Shown here: positions 45,395 to 57,779 of the stretch, piece by piece | Layout: each line of letters begins with the position of its first letter | Position numbering within the stretch: position 1 is the first letter of the stretch | DNA from: Galerina marginata | Taxonomy: Eukaryota; Basidiomycota; Agaricomycetes; Agaricales; Galerinaceae | Assembly (NCBI GenBank): GCA_023014335.1 | Contig: JAECYW010000003.1 | Coordinates: 1,612,001-1,676,000 of the forward strand | Reading direction: 5' to 3' | Length of the DNA stretch: 64,000 nucleotides | The notes under the pieces: model-generated | Database searches by the model: none | What the model saw: only the letters and a program-made list of their open reading frames with translations | What the model was told of the DNA's origin: nothing | Program-made: the position numbers and the translations under genes

Positions 45395-46267
45395 ACCATC
45401 GGCAGGAATCTATGATTCCAGACACTTTTCATCCCATCTGTACGATCTGCTGTGTTACCCTTCTTTGTAAATATACTGCCGCGTTCCTCGTGTATCTACA
45501 GACCTTCCTTCCGACTGCAATGTATTTTTCCTGAGACTGCAGGGCGTATCCTGGGAATACCAAACATTTTTTCTTGAACAGTAAGTAATTCATCTACATA
45601 GGCAGCGTCTCCAAAATTAAAACATGGCGCTAGCGATCTCAGGCAAAATTAAAGACTCACCTCGTTCTGGACATGTCGTAGAACCCTCATATATCGGACC
45701 TCTGACCGGCCTACCGAGTTTCCATCTATTCCGCACGGGAAACCGTAGCTGAAGCTTGACGGGACATAGGGAAGGGAAAGGCGTCGTTTCCGGAGTCCAT
45801 AGAAAGGGTTCGTCGTGCTTTCATTTCATTTGTGATTACTGTTTGTAGCAGATCATATCGTACTCCAGCAATACTTCGACAATGGTATCCAAATCAATGT
45901 GGCCCTGAAATAAGTTTGAGGTTTTCTAATTCAGGAGAACTGTAACTCGTATCGCGCTTTCGCTGCACTCAAAATGGGATTATAAAATCATAACTACAGT
46001 CCCTTTCGATATTGTCCCCGCGGACGGGACTGTTCGGTCGATCTCCTAACGGAGTTCATCTCATGATCACAAAGTGGGTTAGAACAACGAAGGTGCATAT
46101 AGTACCTAGAGGCCTGGAACGATCGTGAGATCAAGGATGGGTTGGTGGTACGAATGGATTCCCAGATCAGAACATCTTCAAGAAAACATTTTCCGAGAAT
46201 GTTTTACTCGAGTACTGTGCCAAATAATCAGGACACGAAAAATTATTCACAGTAGAGGTGGGAGCTA
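45395..46267. other. Intergenic between convergent genes
   Basis: 3' flanks of the FHA gene (plus) and the first F-box gene (minus). Nothing recognised; short plus-strand frames before 45534 are 3' read-through of the FHA exon in another frame. Confidence 0.5.
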
Positions 46268-47888
46268 CTAGTACGGTTTTGTGTAGTCAGGAATTTTGAT
46301 GAACTCTTGCGGCGATACATCGTTGAAAGTGATCACCGACGGGAAAGCGACAACAAGCAAAGCCCTGATTTCGCTCCATTTTCCGCAACCGTTATGGGTC
46401 GGAAATGCTATATGGCGCAATTTCCAGTCGACATATGTCCTGCCTGCCATTGCCTCAAGAAATTCAGAGCCTCGAGTCTAGATAAATTATTTGTTAGTTA
46501 TGTTTCATCATGGCGGAGGATCTTAGTGAAATCACAATAAGTACGCACATCAGGCCAGAGGCTATGTTGATTGTGGTTGAAGGTTATAGAGCCATCGTCC
46601 TGTTTATTCGGGGCTTCAAATCCTACTTCTAGGCGGCTAAGTTGCGGCAGTTGCTGGCTGAGTAAGTCGAAAAAATCATGGGTCAAAAAATGTACTTGTA
46701 ATTCCAAATCTGTTAACTGCGATTCTGGACCGCCAATCGCTGAGACCATGCTCCGTATTTCTAGGAAGGAGAGAACGTGGTAACGCAGGGCGAATTTTGA
46801 CAGTGTTTTTCTCATTGGATGAAGATACTTCAATAAGCTGTCTGCCATGGATCTCCTATGCACTGCGCCAGTCCACGGGAATAGACCGAGTTCAAGATAT
46901 GCCAAACGAGGCATGGGGATTAGGAATATTGGATGGGAAAATAATTCGTTCGGGCTCGGTAGATTGCAAGTTGCGAACAAGTCGCATATATGGAAGCTGA
47001 ATTCTTGGAGTTGGGAGGAGTGCTTCCTTAAGAAGGTGTCAATTCCAGAGGGATATTGTGGCAGAAGACGGTTGATTGGGTGATGGATAGTCAGCTTTTT
47101 GAGCTTTGGGAGTTGGCCGAGGTTATGAAAGAAATGGAAGGGCGTGACCATCCTGTGAGGAGTGTCGACCGTAAGTGTGTGAAGTGTACCCGAATGTTGG
47201 TCGACAAATTTGATTATCAAAGGGTATATTTCCTCGTAGATTGTGGTGAGATATATCGTACGTAATGTGATGCTCAGCTCTTCGAGAGACCCGAAGATTG
47301 GCGCTGCAGTGATAATGTTTGGGTATGTTTCCAGAGGGATAGAGAGGAAGAGGCTTCGCAATTGGGAGCGCTGAGTCCACAATGCTGTGGTGATCAATGA
47401 TGCTGCCAGCTGGGAATTGAACAGTCGGATGTCGTCCCACCAATCGCAATTTATCATCAAGAATGTAACCTCGGTCATGCGAGAGATTTGTTTGACGAGA
47501 GTCGATGTCTTGATGCCGGGATTGGCCACCTGTTCAATAAATTCAAGCAATTTCCTCCCTGAGGACGACTTGCGTTTATTCATGCGCTTTTTCTCGAGAG
47601 AATATGGGCGGAGTATCAGGGTGCGAACGCGCGTGGATACCACTGGGCTGAATGCTTGGTTAGTACGTTCGAGACAATTGGAATATACTTAAGCCAAAGG
47701 GCTCACTCCATGTTGAGACATCGACGAGTCCTTTCATCTTCAGTGTGGTAAACCGTCACCTCGCGGTATTCTTCGTTCATCACCAAGTCAAAGAAGGCCG
47801 AGTTAACACTGTATAGCTTTAGCAACTCCGGCTTCGGGAGAAATTTGGCTATGAGACACCATATATCGTAAGGCAGAGCCAGCACCAT
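46268..47888 (-). CDS. F-box-type protein, tandem copy 1
   Basis: ATG at 47888 (MVLALPYDIWCLIAKFLPKP) starts an F-box-like segment: LPYDIWCLIAKFLPKPELLK then LYSVNSAFFDLVMNEEYREV. F-box proteins recruit substrates to SCF ubiquitin ligases through Skp1. After an intron near 47645-47703 (joining to TRVRTLILRPYSL) the main exon (47643 to about 46550) carries a leucine-rich, irregular repeat region: LRSLFLSIPLETYPN, FGSLEELSITLRTIYLTT, LPKLKKLTIHHPINRLL, MPRLAYLELGLFPWTG, LPQLSRLEVGFEAP. After a second intron near 46480-46545 the last exon ends with FLEAMAGRTYVDWKLRHIAF and PSVITFNDVSPQEFIKIPD, stop at 46268. The region is closely paralogous to the gene at 48519-50154, in the same orientation with the same intron plan. 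Substrate unknown. Confidence 0.8.
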
Positions 47889-48518
47889 GAGTGGTTTGTC
47901 GATAGACTTGATTTCAACGTAGGTCAAAGACGGCCTTAAGTATGTTCAGCCATAATCCTTTGCGGAGAGGCGGTGTTCTGCCAGTTCAAGCCAGATAGAC
48001 TTTGGACCCGATTACTATGCAGCAGCACAGCAAGGTTTTGCACAGGTTTCTCCAGGTTTCTCCGTCGCAAAGAAAACAGTCGTTGTGGTGGAAAATTGCA
48101 AGTCTTCTGGGACCGGAAAGGTAGATTTCACGGACTGAACCGATTGATCTCATTTTGAGGACCAGGGCTAAACCAACGCTAAAGCGCTGACTGAAGCATC
48201 GAGTTCGTGTGACATGTGTTGAGAGCAAGTTGAAGAGCGAAGGGCGAGTATTACACAGCCTACATCTTATCTTATCTCAAAAAAGTTGAAAAATCCAAAA
48301 TTGTTCCGAAATGATTTATTACTACTGTCTATTGGCACCAACGGTTTTTGCATTTCTTTTCAGTGCTCTGGTCAAGCTTTGATGGTACTTTTGGGGCTGG
48401 CCAGAAAGTACATGCGCCATCATGGCACAGTAGAACAGGTACCTACACATCTACTTAAATGATGCGAACAATTGACCGCAATAAACTCTAAACTCTCGAA
48501 GGTAGGAACCTGAAGGTG
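47889..48518. other. Intergenic between the tandem F-box genes
   Basis: Upstream region of F-box copy 1 and 3' flank of copy 2. Contains no recognised gene; a short frame at 47973-48158 plus has no features. Confidence 0.45.
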
Positions 48519-50154
48519 CTATAGTTCCGGTCTGGTAAAATCGGGAATATAGGAGAAGTGATCTCCAGATAGACCATTGAACGTGAGGACCGACGGCAAC
48601 GCAGCAGCGAGAAGTGTTCTGCACTCGTTCCATCTTCCTGAACAATAGTACAACGGCTGCACGGTAAAATGACGCAGTGCCCAGTCGGGATAGTGGCGAT
48701 CGGCCATATCTCGCACGAATGCAGAAGCTTGGGTCTGAGAGGATAGAAAAATGATGTGTTTATTGCAGTTTCATATTAAAAACCAGAGATAGACTTACAT
48801 CATATCCGTTCCAATAATAATTTGCAATCCAAGTCCCGTCGTCTTGACTGAGTAAAGAATCAAACCGCAACTCCAGATGGTATAGGTCTGGAAGGTGTTT
48901 ATAGAGCAGGTCAAGAAGGTCGCAGCTCAAGAAATACATATGCATTTCCAGACTTCGAAGTCGTGACTCTCTGCCACTGAATACAGTGACCAAGCTTTCC
49001 ACCTCAGGGAACGTGAGCACATAATCGCGGACAGCCAGTCTCGAAAGTGACTTTCGCACTGGGCGGAGATACCTGGCGAGGTTGTCTCCAACCGATTTTT
49101 TGTAAACTTTGGGCCACTGGCATAAACCGAGGTCCAAGGTGGCTAGATTCGGGAGCTGAGCCTGGAGAATGGGATGAGAAAAAAAATCGTCTGGGGATGG
49201 AAGTGGGTCGTCTTTGAATGGACCAACAAAGCGGATTCTGAAATCCTTCAGCAATTCAGCATGCTGAGTCAAGAAGGATTCAATCCCAGTGGGGCAATTT
49301 GGTCGAAGTTGGTCCAATGGATGGCAAATGCAAAGTTTGAGGAGGCGTGGAAGATTGTGCAGGTTGCTGAATAGCTGAAATGGGTCAACCATTGCCTCTG
49401 GTGTGTCGACGGAAAGACTCTTCAATGTCCCAGAATGCTGATTGACGAATGTGGCAATCAAGGGCAATATCTTCTTGTAATCCGTGGTTGCATATGCTAC
49501 ACGTAATGTAATTTCGAGTTCTTCAAGAGAATCGAAGACAGCAGTCGAATGAAGGACGTTCGAATATGCTTCCAGAGGGATAGCCAGCGTGAGGCTTAGC
49601 AGCCGAGAGCCATGAGTTGAAAACGCAGTGTGAACGAATGAAGTTGCCTTGCTGAACAGCTGGACATCATCCGAAGGATAGCATCCTATTGTCAAGGATG
49701 TCACCTCAGTCATGTGGGTAATATGTCGGAGGAGAGTCTGGGGCACGGCAGAATTCGTCGATGGCTTCATAGGCTTGCCAGCCTGTCGGATATAGTTTCG
49801 TAGCTTTCCAGTGAGAAATGTGGCTGGTCTCCTTGAATCCAGAGGTGGAAGGAGGTGTGGGCGAAGGGTAAGGGTTTGCACACGTTTAGCTATAGTGGGA
49901 CTAAGTTTAGAGTGTGGTTAGATGGTGAAACTTCGACACGTTGCATTGTGTTTGAAAGAAAAAACGCACCTCATATTCATGGCACATCGACGCGTTCTCT
50001 CATCTCCAACATGATAAATGTTGACCTCGCGGTATGCTTCATTCATGAGAATGTTGAAGAAAGCCGAGTTCACGCCGTATAGCTTGGACAACACGGATTT
50101 CGGGATGAAGGTAGCTATGAGACACCAAATATCATAGGGCAAGACGATCGGCAT
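48519..50154 (-). CDS. F-box-type protein, tandem copy 2
   Basis: ATG at 50154 begins MPIVLPYDIWCLIATFIPKS, followed by LYGVNSAFFNILMNEAYREV, the same F-box-like N-terminus as copy 1. An intron of about 70 nt (near 49905-49975) joins to SPTIAKRVQTLTLRPHLL. The repeat region includes LLSLTLAIPLEAYSNVL, FDSLEELEITLRVAYATT, LPRLLKLCICHPLDQL, LPNLATLDLGLCQWPKV and LPDLYHLELRFDSLLS, and the C-terminal exon ends DWALRHFTVQPLYYCSGRW, PSVLTFNGLSGDHFSYIPD, with the stop at 48519. Residues aligned with copy 1 agree throughout, so a tandem duplication is the simplest explanation. The protein is about 480 residues. The function would be substrate recognition for an SCF ligase by family; no substrate can be inferred. 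Confidence 0.8.
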
Positions 50155-50820
50155 GAGTATCGCTGGATGGTGAGTTTGCAATGCCAAAAAGTAGGTGACC
50201 TTCAGGTATTTATGCGATGCTGTATGAAAGATGTTCAGCGGCGGATCGACAGAAGCTGTGCAGTCAGGTCCCAGTCAACCAAGGGTAAAAATCGCTGTGC
50301 TCGACTGAACGCAGAGCACATATTTTGGTTTAATGAATTACACAGGTTTTATTGCTCTTCTATAAGGGTATCAACATTGAAAATTCAGGGATAGGACGAC
50401 GGACTATATGGAAGGCTGTTGGGCCTCTGGTAAGGAACACCACCCCAAGTTAACGCTCGTTAACTGCCCAAGGGCTAGAGTGCGCTCCAGCTGAGACCCA
50501 AGGTTATTCTAGGATACGCTGTAGACTCCTGCATGACAAAAGTGGGATATGCAGGGGGACAATAAATGCGACGCCGAAATGAGTGAAGAGCAGGAAGAAA
50601 AAAAAGTGGGTTTTTATATCCTCTTTACACGTGATTGGTACAGTAGGGCCGGTGAACGGCACCGCCGACCCCAATTTCAATTCACAACTTGTGGAAGATG
50701 AAGGCAATTAGTCGACTGGTTGCATTGGCAGAAGAGGTGTCGTATAAAGTAAGTACAGAAATATGGTACAATAATTATATGCGCAATAGATAATCAATCT
50801 TGGTTGTGCAAGTAGGTCCG
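50155..50820. other. Intergenic between F-box copy 2 and the oxygenase gene
   Basis: Upstream region of F-box copy 2 and 3' flank of the oxygenase. Nothing recognised. Confidence 0.5.
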
Positions 50821-53800
50821 TCACGAACTATCTTCTTCTGTAAGGTCAATCACTGGCCCTAGTTGAACTAGGGTTCCTCCACTTTTTCGCTTTTGACCAG
50901 CTACATGTTGGATAGGGATAGGCACTGAAAGATTGGTAGAAGAAGAAGTGGCTTGCGGCAGATTTCCTGCACCACTGGCCGTACTTGACGATGCGGCCGG
51001 AGTGGAGGTAGTCGCAGGCGCTACTCGAGGCGTCGTTGTCGGTGGGACAGAAGGGACAGTCGCTCGAGCAGACCCGAAGGCTAGGACACCATTAATGGCA
51101 TGGACAACCTCTTGATAACGCGGCCCCATAATCCTGGCGATGACAGGTTCTGGACCAATCGATGTTACAAAGTCCTTCGCAGCTTTCTGCCTCCATTCCC
51201 ACTTTGATGCTTGGACAATTGCAGGTAGTTTTGTAACCTGTACGCCGTGCGGGCTACCGGATCGGATTGTCACATACGTGCAAAGATCACGGGCAGCAGC
51301 AATCTGACGCTCGAGATGGGTTCGACGGACCTGTGCTAGTCGGAAGACTGTGCTTGTCGTGGAGGGATTGAGAATGAAATTATCAAGCAAGCTGCAATCA
51401 GCACAACCACACCCGATTTTACGTAGGCGACTATTCTGCAGTTGACCTTTCTTCCCAAGGACATCCTTCAAGTACGTGGCAATGAGCACCTGTAGAAGGT
51501 CAATAAAGGGCGGACTACAGATATCTTGATTCTTGTTTGTCAACAGGGTTCGGAGCCGCGGTATCAGAGGAATATATAGCTCGTTGAACTTGTTTTCCGT
51601 AGTGCCTGGTGACTTCAAGAGATCGATGATAAGCTCTCTACAGATATTCAAATCCGAGATAAGGATCGCCTCTTCGATGACCTCGATGATCCGGTCAATT
51701 TTCGACATTCGGCGAGGAGTTGGAACTTGCGCAGTATGGTGGCTGTAGGGATACCCGTACGGCACCGGCACCGTCACGTCAGACCATTGTGAGGCAGCCG
51801 CCTGTAAGCATTCCCTGATTAACTTATCAACAGGGTTTTCTTGTTGGCCTGGCGCAGCAATCGTAGCATCGACAGTGGCAGGCGGAGACATGGGTATTCG
51901 GCGATGCTTGGCTTCGCGGTCAATAATTGCCTGTCGACCTTCACGCAATGATTTGATGAAAGAAAGCCAGAAATCATAATTGTCCTTCTTTTTCACCAAG
52001 TTGGGCATCGTCCTATATTAATTCATAGTGAGAACAAAGTGGAGTGCTAAACAATTATAAACTTACATGTTCGTGAAAGACTCGAGTCCAGCCACGCGAA
52101 TGATAGAAAGGATGGTTGGTATGTCCTGGACACTTGCTGAGGTATATGACGAAAGGACTTTGTTAGACTCCTTCTGGCACCACGCGAGTACAACATCCTT
52201 TTCCTCTGGGGATGCTTTCGGGCGCAGGTTATAGATGAAGTTCATCCGCTCAGAAAGCTGGGTTGAGCGGGCTAAGATCTCTTCGAAACTGCCCGTATAT
52301 TCAGGTAATCAGATAAAATCTTCCACAACTAGCATAGCCAACGTACCTTATGCAGACGGCGTTGAAAGAAAATAACCGCCAGGCCTTTATAAATAGGTCG
52401 ACATCGACCAACTTCAAAGAACATGCTGAATTTTTCATAATAGTTTTCCACAGTGCCAAGTCCTGCCACTTGAAGGCGTAATCCATCAGCGTAACGATAT
52501 GGTCTTTGTTCAGTGATCCGCCTTTTGAGAGGAGGCGCTCAGCCCAAAGACGGTCATAGGCTGTTGGTGGTGTTCCAGAGGACTTGAGTTTTTGGAACGC
52601 AAATGAAACCCCTCCAACGGAGTAATAAACGTCGTCCAATTTGTCTTCGTGCACGATCACCAAAACAGTTCGCCGATACCCTACAAATTGGTCAGCATAC
52701 ATACTATGTCGATTACTATCACGTACAGTAATCCAGCTGTCCGGCTCCCTGAGTTCGGAAAGTCGTCAACGAACGAATGCCCAATGCATAGATCAGTCGG
52801 GAATTACTCACATTTCCCATGTAGCCCTCATAATCTGTGTCATCTGGAGTCTCATCCTCGAACGGGTCCTTTGGGATGAGACTATCACTCCCGATGTCTA
52901 TTTTTTCGACGTCAAGCAATGATTCACCATTCAAATCGACGACGTCAGAAATGCTAGTCGATGTTTCCATCACTTCTCCCATTTCGGGAGTGCCTTCGTC
53001 TTCACTGGGATCACTGTCGCCATAATATGAATATCGCCTCCTTCTGTGATAGCCACCACCGCAATCATCTGCACTGCCAGAGATGTTATGTTCCAAGCTG
53101 GCCAGACCGACCATAAAACCGAGCTCTTCCGCCACAGTTCGCAGGAATGTCACTCGATGGGCGTCGACGCCTTTGAGTGCCTTGAGGCCGTCATGTAGAT
53201 TGGCTGAGCTGTACTCGTGGTTGAGAAGGTAAGTAATCAGGTCTCGTGGGTCCTCTTGGCTGTATTTGTCGTCTCGCCACTTTTTGAGGACGCGTCGGAG
53301 CGCAACAACCGACTCGCTCATGTCAGGAAGACCAGGGCGTGGAGCTCCAGCAGATGCGACATGAATAAGGTTGTAAGAGAGCGCGAGGCGGTAACCAGAT
53401 GTAACTTCTTTGACTTCATGCTTGACGTCGGTGTACCAAGCCAAGAGAGCCGTTGAAAACAAAGAATTTTGGGAAAGGTCGATGGTTTTCTTCACAGACG
53501 CGTGTGAAACCACTACTTGGCCACCAGTGTAGGCAGATGGAAGAATGATGATGACCGTTGCGAACATTCCCTCGGCTTTCTGAGTACTGTCGGGAAAATG
53601 AGTATGGCCATCGACTAAGAAGTCATAAAGCAAGGACGTACTCCTGATGAGGTAAAAAGCTGGAATGAAGCAAAGTGTTTATCAAATTTAGGTCGAAGAC
53701 AACAGAGAAGCGACACCTACTGTGAGCCCGTCTCATATAAAAGCAGCTTATAAAGTTCCATCTTTGGCAGGGAATTCCCTATCGTTACGCCTAAGGATTT

Positions 53801-54990
53801 GCACACCTCCGCGCAGACGGTCCTGCTGATATATTGGTCCCACTGTTTGTTAGCAAAGGAAATCCTGGAGGGCTCGATTTCCCAGGTGTCTCGGACATCC
53901 TTATCGATAACAGTACGTTCACCGTGCCCAAACGGTGCCAAGGTTGAGAAGGAAATGACGGCCCGAGCATCGCGTTCGCTAAGAGGCAAACCAACGAGGC
54001 CCAACCCAGAGATACATAGACAAGGGTTGGGCGCCGAAGCCAGGATTCCTGAGTGATAGAAGCTTCCATTAAAAGAAAAATTACGGTCACTAAGTGCGTC
54101 CTGTAGTTCTTCCTAATAACGGTTATGGAGGATTAATGATTCAAATAGAAGTAAAGATGTGAGCTCTTGTACCTGAAGATCAACACCTTCTGAAACCTCC
54201 GATGACATGTCTTCGTCGTCCGTTTCGTCGTCCGTTTTATCTGTAACTTGTCCCTCATCGCCACCGTCGTCCACGATAAAGTCTGCGTGGTCATGACCGT
54301 TCGTGGCTTCCGTATTCAGAATGCGGTCAATAGCCATTGTCTGGCCTGGTTCTCCTATGGAATTGCTATTCCCGCCATGAGCTTGCGGTTCAATTTCAGC
54401 TGCCTGGGCGGTCATGGACACTCTGCTCTCAAGAGTTGGGTACGTGGCGGTACTTGTGGCTGTATTCGGGGCAAAAGAATTCTGTGGACTTTTCAACTGC
54501 GTAGCAAAAGCCACAGCAGACCGGCTAGTGCCCTCAACAGATTTGGGATGCGAACCGTCTATTGGCGCAGAGCTGAAGTTTACTGTGTCGTTCTTCGAAC
54601 CTCCGCCAGGAATTTGGGTGTCGGTCACAGGAATATCAGTTTTGCTGATGGATTGAAAACAATTTAATTTTTTAGAAATGAAGCAGAAAAGGAGGCAGCG
54701 TACGTTGTTGGGATATACATTTCATTCAAATGACCAGCATTTGGTTCTTCGACAACATATTCGGTCGATGCTGCATTCAACTGAATGTCGACATCCGTCA
54801 TTTTTGAATCCTGGTCTTCCAAGAGTTGAGTAACTGCGTCCTCTTCCGCGTCTGTACCTGGTGCCACCGACTCTGAGCCCATGTCAGAATCCTGGTTGGC
54901 TGCTTCCACAAGCTGAGACGCAATCGAGGCTTCGCTGGCAGAAACTACAAGTGGTCGAGCGAGAACGGGCACATCGGTAGAAGTTTCCAT
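50821..54990 (-). CDS. Long 2-oxoglutarate/Fe(II) oxygenase (prolyl-hydroxylase type)
   Basis: ATG at 54990 (METSTDVPVLARPLVV). The first 300 residues are acidic and disordered (EDAVTQLLEDQD, DDETDDEDMSSE). Then a folded part: LVGLPLSERDARAVISFSTL, APFGHGERTVIDKDVRDTW, KSLGVTIGNSLPKMELYK. The catalytic 2OG core is made by splicing over 53642-53725 and 53586-53638: GSHFLPHQDTQKAEGMFATV, with the iron-binding H-Q-D, then PSAYTGGQVVVSH, LLAWYTDVKHEVKEVTSGYR and LALSYNLIH, where the distal His and the 2OG-anchoring Arg lie. An acidic insertion follows, then YRRTVLVIVHEDKLDDVYY, and the C-terminal 400-residue region after 52300. The last residues read LGPVIDLTEEDSS, resembling a SUMO-interaction motif. 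About 1150 residues; all three iron ligands present. Such fungal proteins are uncharacterised; the substrate is unknown. Confidence 0.85.
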
Positions 54991-55331
54991 GGGTGAATAT
55001 TAATAATGGAGAGCCGCTCAAGTCACAGATTTTTTGTCTGTCCCGCTCGACGCGAAATGTCACCCCACGTGACAAGTTTTAGGACGCGTAATTTTTGCGT
55101 AATTTCATGCTCTATTTATTCTGCCCGGGGTTCCCTCGAACTGTCACGATTGACTGATTCTGCTCTCAGCTCCACGATCTTTGGACCTGCGATACCGACA
55201 TCTCGGCAGGGCTCAAAATAGTGGGTTCGAGACTGGAATTAATGTTCCACGCCCAACGTTCATCACGACTTTACTGACATACAAGTACATAAGAAGAATC
55301 ATATCATTAGATTGCACAGTATATTCCATTC
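54991..55331. other. Intergenic: oxygenase promoter
   Basis: Upstream of the oxygenase gene and 3' flank of the permease gene ending at 55332. A CACGTG is at 55066-55071, 76 nt before the oxygenase ATG. Nothing else recognised. Confidence 0.45.
55066..55071. promoter_or_regulatory. CACGTG motif upstream of the oxygenase gene
   Basis: Palindromic CACGTG 76 nt before the start codon of the oxygenase gene at 54990. Regulatory role is inferred only. Confidence 0.28.
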
Positions 55332-57320
55332 TTACAGAGATCCCCTCAGACGAATCTCTAGCCACCTAAACGGAACGTATAGGATAGCACTAACTGCGAA
55401 CGCTAGCTCAAACCCAATATCACCCGTGGTTTTAGCGATAGGCCCAACAAACCACACCTGATCCATGCACGGTATCGCAAGGCCGAAGGACGCGACACCC
55501 GCAGCTAAGGCAGCGGCCCCTGACGGGAGTCGCTTTGGGACGTTCCACGCTGCTTTGTCGTAAAAGGAAGGGTCGTTCTTCCTGAAGTACAGATGCTCGA
55601 TCACGACAATGGCGACGTAGGCGGAAGCCCAATACCCTATGAGCCCGAGGAAATTGACGAGAGCATCGTAGAACTTATGCGCGCCAACAATAGCAACTGG
55701 GACCACACTAAAAATGACAACGGATTAAATATCGAACCAGAAGAGAGGAAGCAAACGCTTACATGGCCGTTGCTACAAGTGAGAAAAAGTATCGAGGCAT
55801 GAAACCTAGTACAGGGAGGAATACCTGAAGATTGATGGATATCGAGTAAAATGACGCTGCAATATTTGCAGCGACAGACAGACTTAACAAAACTGTCAAG
55901 AACTTTCCAAAATTTCCAACAGGGTGAAGCAGAGCTTCCAAGAGCCCTCCAACGTTCCCGCCAGTATAACCTGTTTCCCACTCCGGTACGAAAGCAGTGG
56001 CGACAACCACCGCCGCGCCAAGACATTGGATGGTGACCTAGATGGAAATCAGATCACTGGCCTGTCCGAAGGTAAAGGGGCTATGCGTACAATGGGAAGC
56101 AAAAATCCAAGGTAGGCTGAGAAGAACATTTTCCAGCTGAGTTGACAGAATACCTTAAGCTGCTTGCTGAAGAAAGATCAGGAATCCTACCTAGAGACGT
56201 TCGGGCGAAAGTAGCTCGTGAAATCAGAACTGAGCGGTGAGTAGGTGATAGCAAATCCGGCCAATGTTGATGCGAAGCTCAAAATGGTGGCAGCGGTCGC
56301 AGGTGTGGCTGGAGCCGGACTCCCAAGATGTTTTCCCCCGACCGCGAGTATGACGATGAATGTAATTAGAACAGGCACCCAAGCTAAGCGCTCGTACCTG
56401 GGGTATCAAACTGAGGGTAAGCTTGTGTAAAGGAGGGGAAACCACGGAGTTTGCTCACCAAGCCAAAACTTTATACCCAGAAAATGAAACTAAAAGAGAA
56501 ATAATAGCGATAACGACAATCCCCACACTGGAAAGATGATGACTCAAATGAACGTTAGACAAGATAAGTTCACTCACGTCCAACTAATATTATGACTGGA
56601 AACACTCGCAAGTGTTTGGCCTCCCAAAATACAATTCAAGATAGAGAAACCAATCATGCCGATGAGATTCAGGATGCATGGTATAATCACGCCGTAATAT
56701 CTGGTCTGCTGGATGAACTTGTTGCGACTCGTGAGGAAAGTAAGAATGTGACGTACCCAAAAGAGTACCGAGAGATAATCATTTGCCTCATTCCCAACTT
56801 CGGACCCCATGTCCCGCTGCGTAGAATGTAAAGACGCTATAGGGCTTCGTTCGAACCAGAAACTCACAAATATGCCGGAGGAAAACAACACAGAAGGTTG
56901 AAGAATAATATTGTAAGACATGAATCGCGAAGCCCTAATCCATATATGACTGGCCCCAGTGTTCCTGCAGAGAATCTAAAAGACACTCGTGATGAATCTG
57001 ATCCAGAACAGCACATCTCACTTACGAAAGAATGTTGAAGTTCATTGAAAACCAAACGAAGAATATCTTGGAATATGGATGCCCAACACGTTCCTCTAAA
57101 GGCACAGGCGCAATTCCTGCAGCACAAATTGAACTGGAGGCGTCAAAAACATGATTTCATTCAACGCACCTCTGGATTCCACCCCCAACCTCAACATCTT
57201 CTTCCCCAGCCAACTGGTGCTCTCATTGTCGCTATCGGCAGAGTCGGGTACTTTCCATTCAGGATCTGGTTGTTTCTCCCGGTCTAAGTCTAAAGGGCCT
57301 TTCGAAGAATGGGAAGTCAT
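55332..57320 (-). CDS. Purine-cytosine permease (NCS1/FCY2-like), intact copy
   Basis: Members of the NCS1 family import purines, cytosine or related nucleobases across the plasma membrane. ATG at 57320 (MTSHSSKGPLDLDRE). Introns at about 57104-57152, 56978-57026 and 56820-56873 splice the early part: APVPLEERVGHPYSKIFFVW, FSAGTLGPVIYGLGLRDSCL, PAYFGTWGPKLGMRQMIISR, YYGVIIPCILNLIGMIGFSI with LNCILGGQTLASVS. Then VGIVVIAIISLLVSFSGY, YERLAWVPVLITFIVILAVG, ILSFASTLAGFAITYSPLSS, VTIQCLGAAVVVATAFVPEW, TGGNVGGLLEALLHPVGNFG, FYSISINLQVF, and the last exon IVGAHKFYDALVNFLGLIGY, stopping at 55332. The signature LNLIGMIGFSILNCILGGQ and SPLSSDF-type loops fit fungal FCY2. About 500 residues with around 12 spans. 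The paralogue at 60232-62220 lies in the opposite orientation. Confidence 0.92.
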
Positions 57321-57779
57321 CGGAAAGACGGTGGCAAGAAGAGGAAAGAGATGCCCTGCTAGCCTGATAAGGGCCTTGCTCCAGGGCCCAGACTGACGAA
57401 AAATATTATGTCGTGATCAACAAGCGATCGATCTAAAAAAAGACTGACATTTGACTGACATAGTAATACGCCACTATCGCGGGTGCAGAGAGGGATTACA
57501 TCTATTAGTAAGTACAAGTAATAATTACCTGGCACATACATACTGAGCCTGTTGCTAATCGATAACCATTGAAAACTGTTGAAGTACACAACTTCAAGCC
57601 TCCGAGTCGCCGCCTTCATTGTACATACATGGTATAGGATATGAGAAATTCATTCAGGAAGATAGTAGATGGTCTAATGCTTCAAGGCCGCTCTAGCAGC
57701 ATCAACTCTTTCCAAACTGATTTTCAATGAAACAATGGCCGTAATATCATGTAAGTGACCTATAATCGGGCCGAGGACG
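57321..57779. other. Intergenic, nothing recognised
   Basis: Between the permease start at 57320 and the 3' end of the glomulin-family gene at 57780; it holds the permease promoter. No feature-bearing frames. Confidence 0.5.
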
